Part shown: one piece after another, positions 12,201 to 23,559 of the stretch
Layout: each line of letters starts with the position of its first letter
How positions within the stretch are numbered: the stretch's first letter is position 1
Position numbers and translations under genes: made by a program
NCBI GenBank assembly: GCA_029204225.1
Contig: CM055102.1
Coordinates: 45,320,984-45,384,983 of the forward strand
From: Diphasiastrum complanatum
Lineage: Eukaryota > Streptophyta > Lycopodiopsida > Lycopodiales > Lycopodiaceae
Reading direction: 5' to 3'
Length of the DNA stretch: 64,000 nucleotides
The notes under the pieces: model-generated
What the model was told of the DNA's origin: nothing
Database searches by the model: none
The model's input: the letters and a program-made list of their open reading frames with translations, nothing else

Positions 12201-14136
12201 TTGATCGTAATAGACTGATATAGTCTAAGTAAGACAAATACTAAACTTTCAATCTTTCATCCAACTATCGAGGGAGCATCATGCCTATTTATAGCTATCG
12301 AAGGGTCTCAACAAGTTGGAGCTAGTGGCCCAAATTCCAAGGAATCTGAGATTGAGGGCCCAAGTACCACACTAGAGTCATAACAAATTGCAAAAGTATA
12401 GGCATTAGGCTCCAAGGATATGGCCTAATGACAAACTATAGCATATGACCAAGGAAGGACCAAGGCCTGCGAGGGATTTTGATGTATGTCCTACAACTTC
12501 AACTCTCCCCACCTGATATGTGATGCTACTTTCAAATTCACCTCTAGTTTATCCATTATGCAATGGCAAAAAGTTGCCAAGTAGAGCATAGCTTCATACC
12601 TAAGCTACCTCTGGTAAAGATACCTTAAAATAACAAATCAACACAAAACACAAAATTGCCCAAAAGTCATTAACATGCCAAGCATATTTTATTTCTACAT
12701 TTGATTCTTAGATTTTAAGAGGAATTTTTAGTGGAAAGATAAGTATATTCTTTTGTAGCACTAAAGGCAATTCTTGTTAGAAACTACAAATTACTAAAAG
12801 ATTCCTTTATGCTTGATAGCCTAGCTCGTTTGTTGTGATTTCAAGTATTTTGATATCTTAGCCCAGCTTTCATAATGAATAGAAAATATTTCAATACATT
12901 GTGATAATATACAACAGCAAATGCAAGATTTTTACTTTTAACAAGTTTCCGAACTATGTTCTAGTTGACACAAGCCAAAACACAAGTGTGCTACTTTCTT
13001 GTGCACATCACCTACTACCATAGAACCCACGGTTCTCAGAAGCGTGGGTCTTGGGAACCGTGGTGGGAACCGTACCAGGGTTCATGAACCGTGGTACGGT
13101 TCCTATAGTTAATTAATTAATTAAATTATTATTATTTTTCCCAATATCCCCCCAAAACCCCTCCCAAGTCATTTTTGGTCCTCATTTCATAAATTTCACA
13201 GATTTCACACAGATTTCACAAATGGTCCTCTGATTTCACAAATGATTTCACAGATTTTTGGATCTGAATTCACAAATGATTTCACAGATTGAACCAGATT
13301 TCACAGATTTCACAAATGGTCCTATGATTTCACAGATTGAACCAGATTTCACAGATTTTCTTTGGCATTTTTTTGGGCTATTTTTGTGGGTGGGAATTAA
13401 TTAACTGTACGGTTCAACACGGTTCCAGGCAAAGAAATTTGTGAACCGTACGGTTCACTTTACGGTTCTCAGAACCGTGGTGAACCGTGGACGGTTCATT
13501 AATTCTATGCCTACTACATACCACCAAGAATTGGCAACCTCGTAATTACTGCCACAAAACCCAAGTCTGAAACCTAAATCCTAAACCCATAAGAGCATAC
13601 CATAATATAGCTTTCCAATTGAGCCTTACGAATTGTTGATACAGAAGGGTTCAAATGAGCTCAAGATCTTAGATGAGCTCAATTTGAATTTTGGGCATGG
13701 CAATTCCACATATGGCAAGACAATCGGAGTCTTAAGTTGGGCTGTTTGATATGGGTCTGGTGAAACATATACACCACTAGAAAGAAAAAAATTGTGAGTG
13801 ACATTCAAATTTTTTTAACTGTTTTATGAATCTATTTTACACGTGTTGATTTGTTTTGGGTACGCAACTATATATCTGCATACTGTCACTCGGATGCTTT
13901 CAGACTAAGAGGAGGTCACAACCTGAACTAGACGTGCTTGGCACCATGTCTTCCTCATCTTTCTTGAAGCCATTGCTGCCCTCAATACACCGGATAAACT
14001 TTGGTTTGTCAGGTACGTTGGCGCTCCCCAAATAGCGATTTGGCTGTGCGTATGCGCGTGCGTGTGGGTGCAAAGATGTGAATGGGCGGATTTCAGAAAC
14101 AAGGATCGAGGGGAATGTGAGTGAGGTGAGAGCCAT
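6287..14136 (-). CDS. PIP: proline iminopeptidase (plastid-type), exons 1-6, 3' end off window
   Basis: An alpha/beta-hydrolase (peptidase family S33) that removes N-terminal proline from peptides. Exons on the minus strand are 14136-13923, 9670-9515, 8010-7818, 7589-7451, 6869-6738 and 6391-6287. All have GT/AG borders and all phases join, giving 313 open codons. Exon 1 (ATG at 14136) encodes a Ser/Arg-rich, acid-poor leader that looks like a chloroplast transit peptide. Exon 2 has LHTIYYEIFGNPEGKPVV. Exon 3 has VFLHGGPGAG (oxyanion loop) and LFDQRACGKSTP. Exon 4 has ILGGSWGVALALAYAEAHP, with the nucleophile Ser. Exon 5 has FLFPFGWEQLLS and exon 6 AQAWLKWEMG. Family proteins are about 70-80 residues longer; that end, with the catalytic Asp and His, must lie left of the window beyond the LINE and gypsy insertions. 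DQRACG differs from the usual DQRGxG, so a diverged paralogue is possible. Confidence 0.9.
11232..11499. repeat. 135-bp tandem duplication in intron
   Basis: Two diverged units start GTGTACCACCTGCTCACGC (11232) and GTGTAGCACCTGCTCACGC (11367). Each runs through ACATGAACAAAACATG and GAGGTCATC to AAAATAGACCTTG. The two units differ at several sites, so the duplication is not recent. Confidence 0.88.
13011..13517. mobile_element. hAT-like MITE (element 13019-13509) with 8-bp target duplication
   Basis: CCTACTAC flanks both sides (13011-13018 and 13510-13517), a perfect 8-bp duplication typical of hAT transposons. The ends are inverted (CATAGAA...TTCTATG). No transposase is encoded. The outer parts are full of GAACCGTGG/ACGGTTC words, including the palindrome GAACCGTACGGTTC, so the element can fold back. 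The middle is a degenerate array of GATTTCACAG/AATGATTTCACAG words (about 13190-13365). The hAT assignment rests on the duplication length; the 7-bp inverted end is short. Confidence 0.85.
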
Positions 14137-14236
14137 GCCCAAAGCTCAAAGCTTCTCTATTCTTAGTGGATTATGGCAGGTTCTGAGCTCACTTTTACTT
14201 TGTAATTGGAGACAATTAAAGAAGAAGAAGTTTTAT
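13990..14236 (-). promoter_or_regulatory. remaining proximal promoter/5' UTR of the peptidase gene
   Basis: Only about 100 bp separate the ATG (14136) from copia-derived sequence that begins near 14237. On the minus strand this gap has AATTACAAAGTAAAAGTGAG and no clear TATA box. The transcription start may therefore lie inside the copia remnant, or the copia insertion may have displaced the original promoter. No start site can be placed by eye. Confidence 0.35.
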
Positions 14237-15220
14237 TTACATTTTGAAAGCAAACTTAGCAACCAATAAAGAATTGACACATAGCATATCAAAATTTGGC
14301 ATTGAATGTACATGTGGGGATCCAAAAACTCTAAGGTGATCAACCTTAGGCTTTTTCAAATATAAGATTTCATATGGTGACTTCCCTCCGAGAGCTATAT
14401 GTGGGAGCCTATTGCAAAGATAATTTGCACAATTAATGGCTTCTCCCCAAAAATCTTTGGGCAAAGATGCCTCAATTCTCATAGATTTTGCACATTCACA
14501 TAGAGATCTATTCTTTCTCTCGGCCACTCCATTTTGAGATGAAGAGTAGGCACAAGAGAACTCTCTTTTAATGCCTTCAAGCTCACAAAAATCTTGAAAT
14601 TTATTGGAGATATATTCACCACCTCCATCACTTCTAAGAGCTTTAATCTTGAATGAGAATTGCTTTTCTACATAAGCTTTGAAAATAAGGAAATGATCAA
14701 ACACCATAGATTTAAAAGCAAGAAGATATATCCAAGTGAATCTTGTGAAGTCATCAATGAAAGTAACAAAACAAGTGGCTCCTCCCTTGCTTGTAGTTGA
14801 TGAGAAATGCACATCCGAGTGGATTAACTCCAAAGGATGCTTGCTTTTGATAGAAGATCTTGTAAATGGCTTTTTGTGAGATTTAGCAATAGCACAAGCC
14901 TCACAAGGCTTGATTTTCTTGGAGAATGACTTTGGCAAGCCAATAGCTTTGGCTTCTTTGATCATAGAGAGCATGGATTTGTAGTTGAGATGTCCCAACC
15001 TCCTATGCCATAGTTCCTCCATAGAGAGCTTGTTCACAAGAGCAACATTACAAGCATTCACATACTCATTTGGATCTAGTTTATAGATGCCACCAAATCT
15101 AGATCCTAATGCAAGTATCTCATCATTCTTCTTGATAGTACAAGTATCAACATTGAATTTTACATCAAGGCCATTATCAAGCAATTGGCCAACACTAATA
15201 AGATTCTTGGTAAGGCTTCA
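14237..15220 (-). pseudogene. copia integrase (GAG-pre-integrase + catalytic core), truncated
   Basis: Upstream of the first Met at 15184 the frame reads SLTKNLISVGQ, a typical copia junction. It continues LWHRRLGHLNYKSMLSM (His zinc residues), CEACAIAKSHKKPF (CxxC), then the rve core with ELIHSDVHF (first Asp), CFVTFIDDFTRFTW (second Asp) and SSQNGVAERKNRSL (Glu). PHIALGGKSPYEIL and LRVFGS follow. The last 25 or so residues are not copia-like and end at a stop at 14237. The three acidic residues are present, but the polyprotein is truncated on both sides. Confidence 0.9.
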
Positions 15221-15471
15221 AAACAAGCTATCAAGCAAGATAAATGGATCAAGCATGAGAGAGAACTTCAAAACTGAAATTGGATGTTCCTCACACGTGT
15301 CTGAGCACCTGATTCTGTATAGTACCAGGTCAGACCCAATCAATGTCCTTTTGATCTCTTTTGATCCAAGATCAAACAAGATAGCTAGGAAAATGGGCCT
15401 TGACAATTTCTAGCTCAAGATTGATGAAAAGTTTTCACTTAGATGGATCAAAATGCATGGTAACCTTAGGT

Positions 15472-15485
15472 AGGCTCTGATACCA
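15472..15485 (-). other. copia primer-binding site (tRNA-iMet)
   Basis: The minus strand reads TGGTATCAGAGCCT immediately inside the LTR edge at 15486. Confidence 0.9.
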
Positions 15486-16134
15486 TGTTGAATTTCACAC
15501 GTGTGGATTGTCCACAACATGTACTTGTGATCTCCTAAGGTGTGTAGATGCACCAAGATCTAGACTAGATTGAGATTCAAGATCAATTTTAGAAACACAC
15601 TACTACATGCATTCAATCACTTCCAACTCGCACTCACACGTGTGGGAAGTATTCAAAAAATAGTCTAAGTAAAATCAAGTTGCTCTCCTTGGGTAGAGAG
15701 AGAAAAAACATCATGAGCTCTCGAGTAGAGAGAGAGAGCTAGAAATCCAATAACACTCAAAATCCATATAATCACCAAATCAATTAGCTTCAAAATGAGG
15801 AGTACAATGATACTAGTAGATCCACGAGCTACCACTATGCTTAACTATGATTGGACCATACTTTGTCACCTCTTGATCCTATTGGACCATTGATCCATGC
15901 ACCTCTTAATTCTATTGGACTATATTCAAGTACACCTCCAATTCCCTATTGGACCTCACATGGTTCCACCTCTAAATCCTATTGGACCTCTTGGAATTCA
16001 TCAAACAAAAGCATTACACTTGTCTACACTCTAATTGGCACGAGTTTAGCCTCTTACTCTATTTTGGCTCAATAGTGGCATTATAAGTGGAAATGCATAA
16101 TTTGCCATCTATGCCAAATTTATTCCTATCAACA
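15486..16134 (-). repeat. copia 5' LTR (649 bp)
   Basis: Begins TGTTGAATTTCAC next to the primer site and ends CCTATCAACA, so the termini TGTTGA/TCAACA are inverted. It contains short GA-rich tracts (AGAGAGAGAGA near 15700). The partner LTR is absent. Confidence 0.82.
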
Positions 16135-16395
16135 TCCTACACCTAGATGCTTGATGTAAAAAACATAAGACCCCTATATCTAACATAGATAATTTTTTTC
16201 AATTCTTCACATTGGAGGGGTAATAGACAAACATAGTCTTCCAATAAGATTTTCTACAAATTAGGCCAAAAATAGTAGTTGAAGCAAGTCGTTTTGATTG
16301 GGAACATAAACTTCATGCAACATTATGGGCATTCAGAACAACTTATAAAGTTAGCATGAATCAGGGGTACTGTATTTAGTTTGGTATATGTGACA

Positions 16396-16534
<139 letters not shown>

Positions 16535-17016
16535 CCTCGTATTAAAACACTCTCCAAGTATTCCTATATGGAGATCTCTACCACTACAAGTACTTTAATT
16601 TCTTTACGATCACAATCAAAATCATGTATGTCAAAATTAGCATCTCGAAACAAAAAGGTCAAGGACACATATTCCAACTAAAGAGGTATTACATTTTGAT
16701 TCTCTCCACCAAAATAATAATTGATGTATTTTAGAATCAAAGTTTTAACACTGAATATCAATGGACTGCTCACTATCTAAGTACTCTGAGGAAAATGTCA
16801 TAATATGAAAAACAATTATGAGTTGTTGAGATAATGAATTGAAATATTTTTCCTAGGACAAAACAGAAATAAAAATAAGAGATAGAACTCAAGTCCTTCA
16901 ACTAAATATACCTATAATCTTGGATGAATGTACTTGTACAAACTTCACACATAAATCAATATTGAGAAGAAAGTATAGATAAATTTCATGATGAATTAAT
17001 GGAACATAATAAATTA

Positions 17017-17017
<1 letters not shown>

Positions 17018-17055
<38 letters not shown>
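17018..17055. repeat. (GT)n microsatellite
   Basis: 38 bp of pure GT repeat. Confidence 0.98.
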
Positions 17056-17057
<2 letters not shown>

Positions 17058-18639
17058 CAACTAAACAAACCCCACTTTTCAATACCATTTATATATCCAT
17101 CGTCCAATATGTTTTTGAAGTTTTTTTGTTAGTATCTTGATGTTGTGAGACATTTCAAATTGTTGATCAATTCAATAAAAGATATCTCTTGAAATATGTT
17201 TGCTTTTAATGGTGTATAAGTTTTGCAAGCTTTTTTTTTCCAATCAACAACCTGTAAAACAAAGATACATTACATCTCATTGAAGAATACATATCAGTTT
17301 ATTGATTACAAAATACTATAAATAATCAATTTAAACTAGTTTTACTATTGAATTTTTAATGTTAGAGTATTAGGCTTAAACGTCATAAGATGTACCCATT
17401 CTTAACCAATATGTGACTTCTTTAAGCCACATATCTATGAAGAGGTTATACATTTGTTTTTTCAAATCAATATAAATGAGCTTTAATTTGGGCATAGATG
17501 TCAGTCTTTTTTTTTTTTACATTAGGATGAAATGAGCTTACTATACATACCTGATGATCATTCCATATGATTTGGATAGGTTGGATGACATGCATTGGTA
17601 GCAACATCAAGTGGAAAAGGTTGCAAATTAGTTGTTTCTCCACAAACTCTTTATTACTCAATGTATTTGGAAAATCATCATTAGAAAATAATGTCGCTCT
17701 ACAAGAACAAGAAAAAACATTTTTGTTAAAACTATTTCTCAACTCAATTGTATCAATGTTTCACAAACTTTGTTTAACAAATCACTACACTCTAACATCT
17801 AATATTAATTTGTTGAATCAAAAAAAGAAGTTTTAGAATACAAAGTAACAAGAACAAGATGTGTAAAAAATGTATACATCACTATAATAGAAAATATACA
17901 TATCCCTTTTGAATGAAGGGAGACTATTTGGATATGTTGGACTCATTGTTACAATCTAGAATAAATAAAGTATAGGGTGTGGAATAACTCATCATAGACT
18001 GATTAGTCAAACTAGGAAAGGTAAGCTCAATTGATTTTTATTGTATCTTTAAATTCCCCTTTTGTAGCGCACCTCCTTACTGAATAAAATGTATTGCTAG
18101 AAGTTATGTTTAAGGGGCAAACATAATGGAAAGAAATTCAAGAGGAAAGGAACAACTCTGTAACTAAAAATTCAATGTCATCATCCATAGTGACTTGTGT
18201 GATCCTATGGAAACCATGTCATTCATGTTGAATCCCAATTATTTTTTTAAATCACTGGTAATGTGAACTTGACAAACATTATTAGCCTACAAAATGACTT
18301 TGGTTTTCCTACATAATTTAGTGCAACGATGCAACAAGCATCTCAAATCTTTTGTAGCCTCCAGTTTTGAATGTAAAATCACAACAAGTAGGATTGTGTG
18401 AAAATTTGTCAACTTATACTTGACTAGTTTTGGCTATTTTAGGCATTTTAGAGGCCAAACTTGTGTACACACTTCACGTGGTTTTCTCACACATGTAAAA
18501 TTAGTGGAAATGGCCATTTTTTCATTGGACTAAGTTCACTTAGTCACTCGTACATACAAAAGCTCAATTTTAGCTTTACTTGGCCTGGCCAATATGACTA
18601 GTTTACATCAAGTTTTGGATAAGCTAAACCAAACCAATC

Positions 18640-18640
<1 letters not shown>

Positions 18641-18726
<86 letters not shown>
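18641..18726. repeat. (GA)n microsatellite inside the long LTR
   Basis: 86 bp of pure AG repeat. The inverted LTR copy has the same array, 114 bp long, at 56594-56707, so the array belongs to the LTR family. Confidence 0.98.
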
Positions 18727-18729
<3 letters not shown>

Positions 18730-19653
18730 TCACTTTCAGCTATAAATAGAAGGCTATACATGGGAATAGTAGAACCAAATTGGAATTCCACATTTGGAAG
18801 CCTTCATTAGAGGAGTTTTGAGTTCCAAAAAGACCCTTTAAGAATTCGTGCAAGATGCCTTTTTTATTATTAAAATATTATAACACTAATAACTTTGACT
18901 TGCCATAACTTTTTAATCGTAGCTCAAAAGTATGTCATGTAACAAATCATTGGAAAGCCCTTGTCAAGCGCTTTCCAATGCACCAAACTCCGCTAAATTC
19001 GGACTTACCACTAAAAAGTTATGCCATTTTTAGTATGGAATCAAAATGTGGACTCAAAAAGTTACGTTACATAGATTTCAAATTTGAGTGTTTTGATGGT
19101 CCATGTGTAAGAAAAATTTGAGAAAAAAATATAAAAAGAATCTTTACAAAGGATCTTTTTTGGATTTAGAGCTCCTCTAATGGGAGTCAATATTATCTTC
19201 TCATCTTTGATTCTCTCCTACATTTGTGTAGAATACTTGATGTATGCTTGTTCAGTCTCTATTGAAGGAAGGAAATGAATTATTTCTTATTTTTATGTGG
19301 CCTATTTATAGAGAATGGGATCAACACTAATTGTGTGTTGAATATCTCTTGATTCTATTTTATTTCGGTAGAGTGATCTTGATTAAAGTAGTGAGATTGT
19401 GTGGAAATTATCTAACATTTGACTAGTGATTTGTTATTGAACTAGATCCAAATAAGTAGTGATTGTAGGTCTACCTTCAATCTAGCATGATTTTGTGCAT
19501 TTGTCTACATTTATTTTGATCAAATTTCTTCTAACTTTGTGTTGTGGTTGGGTCTATGTGATCAAGAGCCACTTTAAGGTGATTTGAATTCATTTAAATT
19601 CCAAGGATAGAGATTAATATTTTTTGATGTGATGCATCAAAATGAACTCTTTA

Positions 19654-19962
19654 CGTGAAAGTACAGTACTTTAAAGACCAAAAATGGATCTTAGAAGATC
19701 CACAAGAGAGATTATGTGCTTGCTAAAGAATGCATCAAAAAACTAGACAATAAATCTTGATCTAGATTAGCAATTGGACACATAACAAGTATGGATAATC
19801 AATAAACAAGATCAAAGACCCAAATTTGAGTCCACATGTGTGTACTACAGGCTGTAGTACGGCTTTCAACCTGAGAAATAAGTAGAAATTGATTTGGTTT
19901 CATTTGGATCACAAAAACTCAATGTACATAGTGAACTAGCTTGAGATTGCAAATGAGCTCCA
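19654..19962 (-). repeat. copia 3' LTR, truncated (309 bp)
   Basis: Matches 21816-22124 of the complete LTR base by base with scattered substitutions, up to GAGCTCCAAA. Beyond that it changes abruptly to protease-coding sequence. Confidence 0.92.
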
Positions 19963-19965
19963 AAA

Positions 19966-20442
19966 ATATTCATTGAAAGAGTGTAAGGTTGAGAATGTGT
20001 CCTTTTGGAAAGTCATGTGGGAGTTAGCCCCACTATAAATCCACCAAGTGTCCTTTGAGTTGCTTTTGCTTGTTGGAGTGGATGTAGATGCCATCACAGA
20101 TGAGATATCCTCATCTCCATCCCCTTCATATGCAAGGTTCCCTTCTTTGTCCTCCTCCTCTTTTGCTCTTAGCCTCTTGTAGCGTTCGGATGCATAATGC
20201 CCCTTCTTTCCACAAAAGAAGCATTTTTGCTTTGACTTGTCCTTTGAGCTTGATGCATCATCCTCTTCTTTGGCCTCCTTGGGATGCTTCTTCTTTCCAT
20301 TGGTCTTCTTTTTGCCCTTGAATGAGAATTTGGCTTTCTCATCTCCATCCTGCAAAGACAATGAACTCATTCTTGCCTTGGTGTGGAGCATCCTACACTC
20401 TTCAGCCACCAATACACTGTGAAGTTTTTCTATAGTTGGCAA
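19966..20442 (-). pseudogene. copia Gag zinc knuckle and protease start
   Basis: A lysine-rich region is followed by the zinc knuckle CFFCGKKGHYASERYK (fourth ligand Cys replaced: C-x2-C-x4-H-x4-R), an acidic linker, and then WWIYSGANSHMT, the copia protease active site. Usual copies have WILDSGAS, so the catalytic Asp is Tyr here. The frame is cut by the deletion junction. Both changes show that this copy is dead. Confidence 0.88.
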
Positions 20443-20557
20443 AGTGTCCTAGATGGCAAAACTTTGGACCAAATTTGCAAAGTCATCTCCTAGGACATTA
20501 AGGACAATTTATACAAGCTCTTCATCATGAATCTTCTCTCCAATGGAAGCCAAATCC

Positions 20558-20983
20558 CTATTTAGAGACTTGATTCTGAGTACATAATCCCTGTGCACTC
20601 TCCTCGCTTCTCCTCATGCTTTGCAAAATCTGATTTCTAAGCATGAGTACTCTTGAAGTGTTACTAGATTCATAGATTGATTTTAAAGACTCCCAAGCCT
20701 CTTTAGCACTAGTACATGCTGATACTTCTCTCAACAAATCATTGCTCACATTCATCTTCACACAATGAAGTGCAAGCCTAGATCTCTTCTTGTATCTAGC
20801 TAACTCATGTGCACCTAGAGGTTCATCTTTATCTCCAATCAAGAACTTATAAAGGTCTTGGAGCACCAAGAGTGACTCCATTCTAACCTTCCAAATAGCA
20901 TAATTTGTAAAATTCAATCTCTCACTAGCTTCTAGAAGGTGTGCTCCAGCAAATCCCATCTTACTAGTGACTTCTACAAACAA
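20558..20983 (-). pseudogene. copia Gag (UBN2-type capsid)
   Basis: A 141-residue frame with LNFTNYAIWKVRMESLL (the copia Gag YxxWxxxM signature), DLYKFLIGDKDEP, ARYKKRSRLALHCVKMNVSN and AKEAWESLKSIYESSNTSRV. This is the capsid-forming domain of plant copia elements. A frameshift/stop between 20443 and 20557 separates it from the zinc knuckle. Confidence 0.9.
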
Positions 20984-21801
20984 GAAATAGATTTGATTGA
21001 CTTGAAACTCACAAAGGTCTCACACTTGCAGTGTTTCACTCAAATTTTATTTCTAATCCAACAAATGGACCTATAATCACAATTCTATCACTCCAATTTT
21101 ATTTCTAATCCAACAAATGGACCTATAATCACAATTCTATCACTCCCTCACAAAGCTATAATGAAGATAAGATGAAGTGAAAACTACTTTCAAACAAATC
21201 TTGCCAAGAAATGGATTTGATTGTCTCTAGAAACTCACTAAGGTCTCTTTATTGTAGTGTTTCACTCAAATTAGATTTCTAATCCAACAAATGGACTTAT
21301 AATCTCAGTTCTAGCACTCCCTCACAAATTTGGAATGAAGATAAGATGATGTGAAATCTACCTACAATCAAATCTTGCCAATTTTGGCTATTTTTGGACA
21401 AAAAAATGACTTAATCTCTTTCTTCCTTCTTGGTGTACTTTCAAGACCTGTTTTTAACCTTAATAGGACTTGAACTCAGCCTAGATTAATTCGATTTCAT
21501 GAAAAAAATTCAAATCTAAACAATGGCTAATGATCTTGGTAGATTATCCTAGGATTTCCATCAAAAATTAAACCAACATCTTACAAATTGAATTTACAGT
21601 GAACAAATGAATGTAGGGCATCTAATGTTGTTTCAAAAGTGCCCACACATGGTAAAAGTACGGATTTTGATCCTAAAGAAATTTGGGATCAATTCCTACC
21701 ACCAAAACTTAACACCAAACTCGCCCTCACAGGACTAGTTTTTAGCACACAAAACTACTAAAAATGGATTTGAATGGATCTAAGATCAAAGCCCTTGTAC
21801 T
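20984..21801 (-). other. copia leader with short tandem repeats
   Basis: Non-coding leader between primer site and Gag. It contains a 53-bp tandem duplication (21042-21094 and 21095-21146) and a more diverged third copy near 21260-21310 (TTTCTAATCCAACAAATGG in each). Confidence 0.8.
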
Positions 21802-21815
21802 TGGCTCTGATACCA
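21802..21815 (-). other. copia primer-binding site (tRNA-iMet)
   Basis: The minus strand reads TGGTATCAGAGCCA directly next to the LTR edge at 21816. Confidence 0.93.
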
Positions 21816-22473
21816 TGTGAAAGTACAATACTTTAAGGACCAAAAATGGATCTGAGAAGATCCACAAGAGAGATTATGTGCTCGCTTAACAATGCATAAA
21901 AAAACTAGACAATAAATCTTGATCTAGATTAGCAATTTGACACATAACAAGTATGGATAATCAATAAACAAGATCAAAGACCCAAATCCGAGTCCACACG
22001 TGTGTACTACAGGCTGTATTATTGCCTTCAATCTAAGAAATAAGTAGAAATTGATTTGGTTTCATTTGGATCACAAAAACTCAATGTACATACTGAACTA
22101 GCTTGAGATTGCCAATGAGCTCCAAAGCTTGGAATACATAGCAAATTCGACTTCCTTCTTGAAGTTAGGTGGATTCCCAGCATGTAATAAGGAAGTTAAC
22201 TCACCCTTCTTGCCCTAAAATGAAACCTTAGCCTAGATCCTAGACTTATGCTTGGTAGATAGCTAGGGGGTCACAATTTCAACTTAAACTTAGGTGTAGG
22301 TCCTATAAAGTAGGGATGACCACCAAATAGACATGACCAACTCTCTTGACCTAACCTGCATCAGGAGTGGGTTGCCACATGCCATCTTGGTCTTCCATGT
22401 GTGGAACCCAATTATACACAATATTCACAAAATTCTACATGGCTAGATTTGCCAAAATAGGCTATTTTTCACA
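21816..22473 (-). repeat. copia 5' LTR, complete (658 bp)
   Basis: TGTGAAAGTAC...GCTATTTTTCACA, with 7-bp inverted ends TGTGAAA/TTTCACA. The outer end is fixed by the CTTTA duplication and by the empty site in the inverted LTR copy. Confidence 0.9.
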
Positions 22474-22642
22474 CTTTATTTGTTAAAGATGTTGTATACA
22501 TTCAAGCTACATTGTTGTTTCTAGTTTCTAAATTGGCAATCTCCAATAGTGGATGAGCTACCATGTGGATGAAATCTCCCTAGTGAGTGAGTTGTGCTCC
22601 CCATGTGGATGAATAATCTCCTTTTTAGAACAAATTTTAACT

Positions 22643-22655
22643 TGGTATTAGAGCC
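22643..22655 (+). other. degenerate primer-binding site
   Basis: TGGTATTAGAGCC differs at one base from the tRNA-iMet complement TGGTATCAGAGCC. It lies 10 bases inside the end of the long LTR and fixes the orientation of this copia element as plus. Confidence 0.75.
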
Positions 22656-23559
22656 CGTATAGGGAGTGTGCACAATACAAAATAGCCATTGAAGAGAGCT
22701 TTAGGAGAATAGTTTTTCCTAGAGTTCGGGGTTTACAGCACTTAGAAAGCAAAAAGTAAAGCACAGGTGCATTGCTTCAGGCATACGGAAGTTGCAAGCT
22801 CAGTACAGGGATCCTCAGCATGTGCATAGCAACAAACAGTGTCAAAAACAAGCAAAATTTGAGAATTTTTTAGTTAGCTTGTGAAAACAATTGGGCGAGG
22901 ATTACAATTTTTTTGCAAAATTGACAATAACTTTACAGTACATGCACAGTATTGGATGTCGTAAGGACAGGATAGCATCCGTTCTAGCCCACTCAATAGC
23001 TATGAAGAAAGTCTGAACTTTCTGTTAGAGAATTGTCAATTTTGAAAGAACCCGGCAGTTTTTTGTGAAAAAAAGATTTTTAAAAATGAAAAAAACCTCT
23101 TTCTCAAGTTGGGTTTATCTCATTGTTTCTCCACATTTTTTGGCAATTTAATGCTCTATATACATAATAGGTAGGGCGGCCTCGGTCTAGGCCTCGAACG
23201 ACATTGAAAGTGCTCAAAAATTGACTGAGATCAAGACAAAGGAAGGAGTGGAGGGCAGCCACAAGCATAGGAGAGAGTTTGTGCACTCACTTGAAGAAGA
23301 TGTAGTGTAAAACAATGTTACAATGTTCTAAGTGTCCATTTCAATGCTCAAATTCACTCTCAAACACAAGATTGGAACCCACATTCATCGATGGTCATGA
23401 TTTAATGTTGATTTGGTGGATTAGATGGGGTTCTCTAGTTTGAATGGCCAAGATTAACTTGAAGGGACCCAAAGTGCCTTGAAGAGAAAAACAGCCTTCA
23501 ACTTCGTTAAAAATTTTCAGTTTGAAAGGACCCAAGGCCCAAAATTGCTTGAAGAGTGA

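Larger units (their letters stand above)
9671..13922 (-). other. intron 1 of the proline iminopeptidase gene (4.25 kb)
   Basis: The donor GT is at 13922-13921 and the acceptor AG lies just before 9670. Splicing joins TCA-G to GT-GCA in frame. No coding sequence is recognisable inside. It contains a hAT-like MITE (13019-13509), a 135-bp tandem duplication (11232-11499) and a 13-base G run in a G-rich stretch (10716-10742). The remainder is AT-rich unique sequence. Confidence 0.85.
14237..16134 (-). mobile_element. truncated Ty1/copia retrotransposon
   Basis: Read leftward: 5' LTR 16134-15486, tRNA-iMet primer site, a 230-bp leader, then the pre-integrase and integrase domains. It is cut near 14237 shortly after the integrase. 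Gag and protease are missing between leader and integrase, and RT, RNase H and the 3' LTR are missing at the left. At least two deletions have therefore shaped it. It lies directly upstream of the proline iminopeptidase gene in the same orientation. Confidence 0.88.
19649..22478 (-). mobile_element. deleted Ty1/copia element nested in the long LTR
   Basis: The target duplication CTTTA is at 19649-19653 and 22474-22478. On the minus strand the order is complete 5' LTR (22473-21816), primer site, about 820-bp leader, Gag, zinc knuckle, start of protease, then directly the last 309 bp of the 3' LTR (19962-19654). One deletion removed the rest of pol and the first half of the 3' LTR; the join lies at about 19962-19966. 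LTR ends are TGTGAAAG/TTTTCACA; the left copy has CG for TG. The two LTR copies differ at several sites over their shared 309 bp. Confidence 0.9.
17146..22632 (+). repeat. very long LTR (about 2.67 kb) of a copia element, interrupted by another retroelement
   Basis: 17146-19653 plus 22479-22632 together match an uninterrupted inverted copy at 55925-58318. It starts TGAGACATTTC and ends near TTTTTAGAACA, followed 10 bases later by a primer-site-like TGGTATTAGAGCC, which marks it as a 5' LTR on the plus strand. It carries an 86-bp (GA)n array that is also present in the other copy. The 19654-22473 insert is flanked by CTTTA on both sides. No coding content is visible. The outer start is inferred from where the similarity with the other copy ends. 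Confidence 0.78.

Noticed and set aside
19649-22478. Considered a true TR-GAG element
   Set aside because: The 3' LTR is truncated at 309 of 658 bp and joins protease sequence, so it is a deletion derivative.
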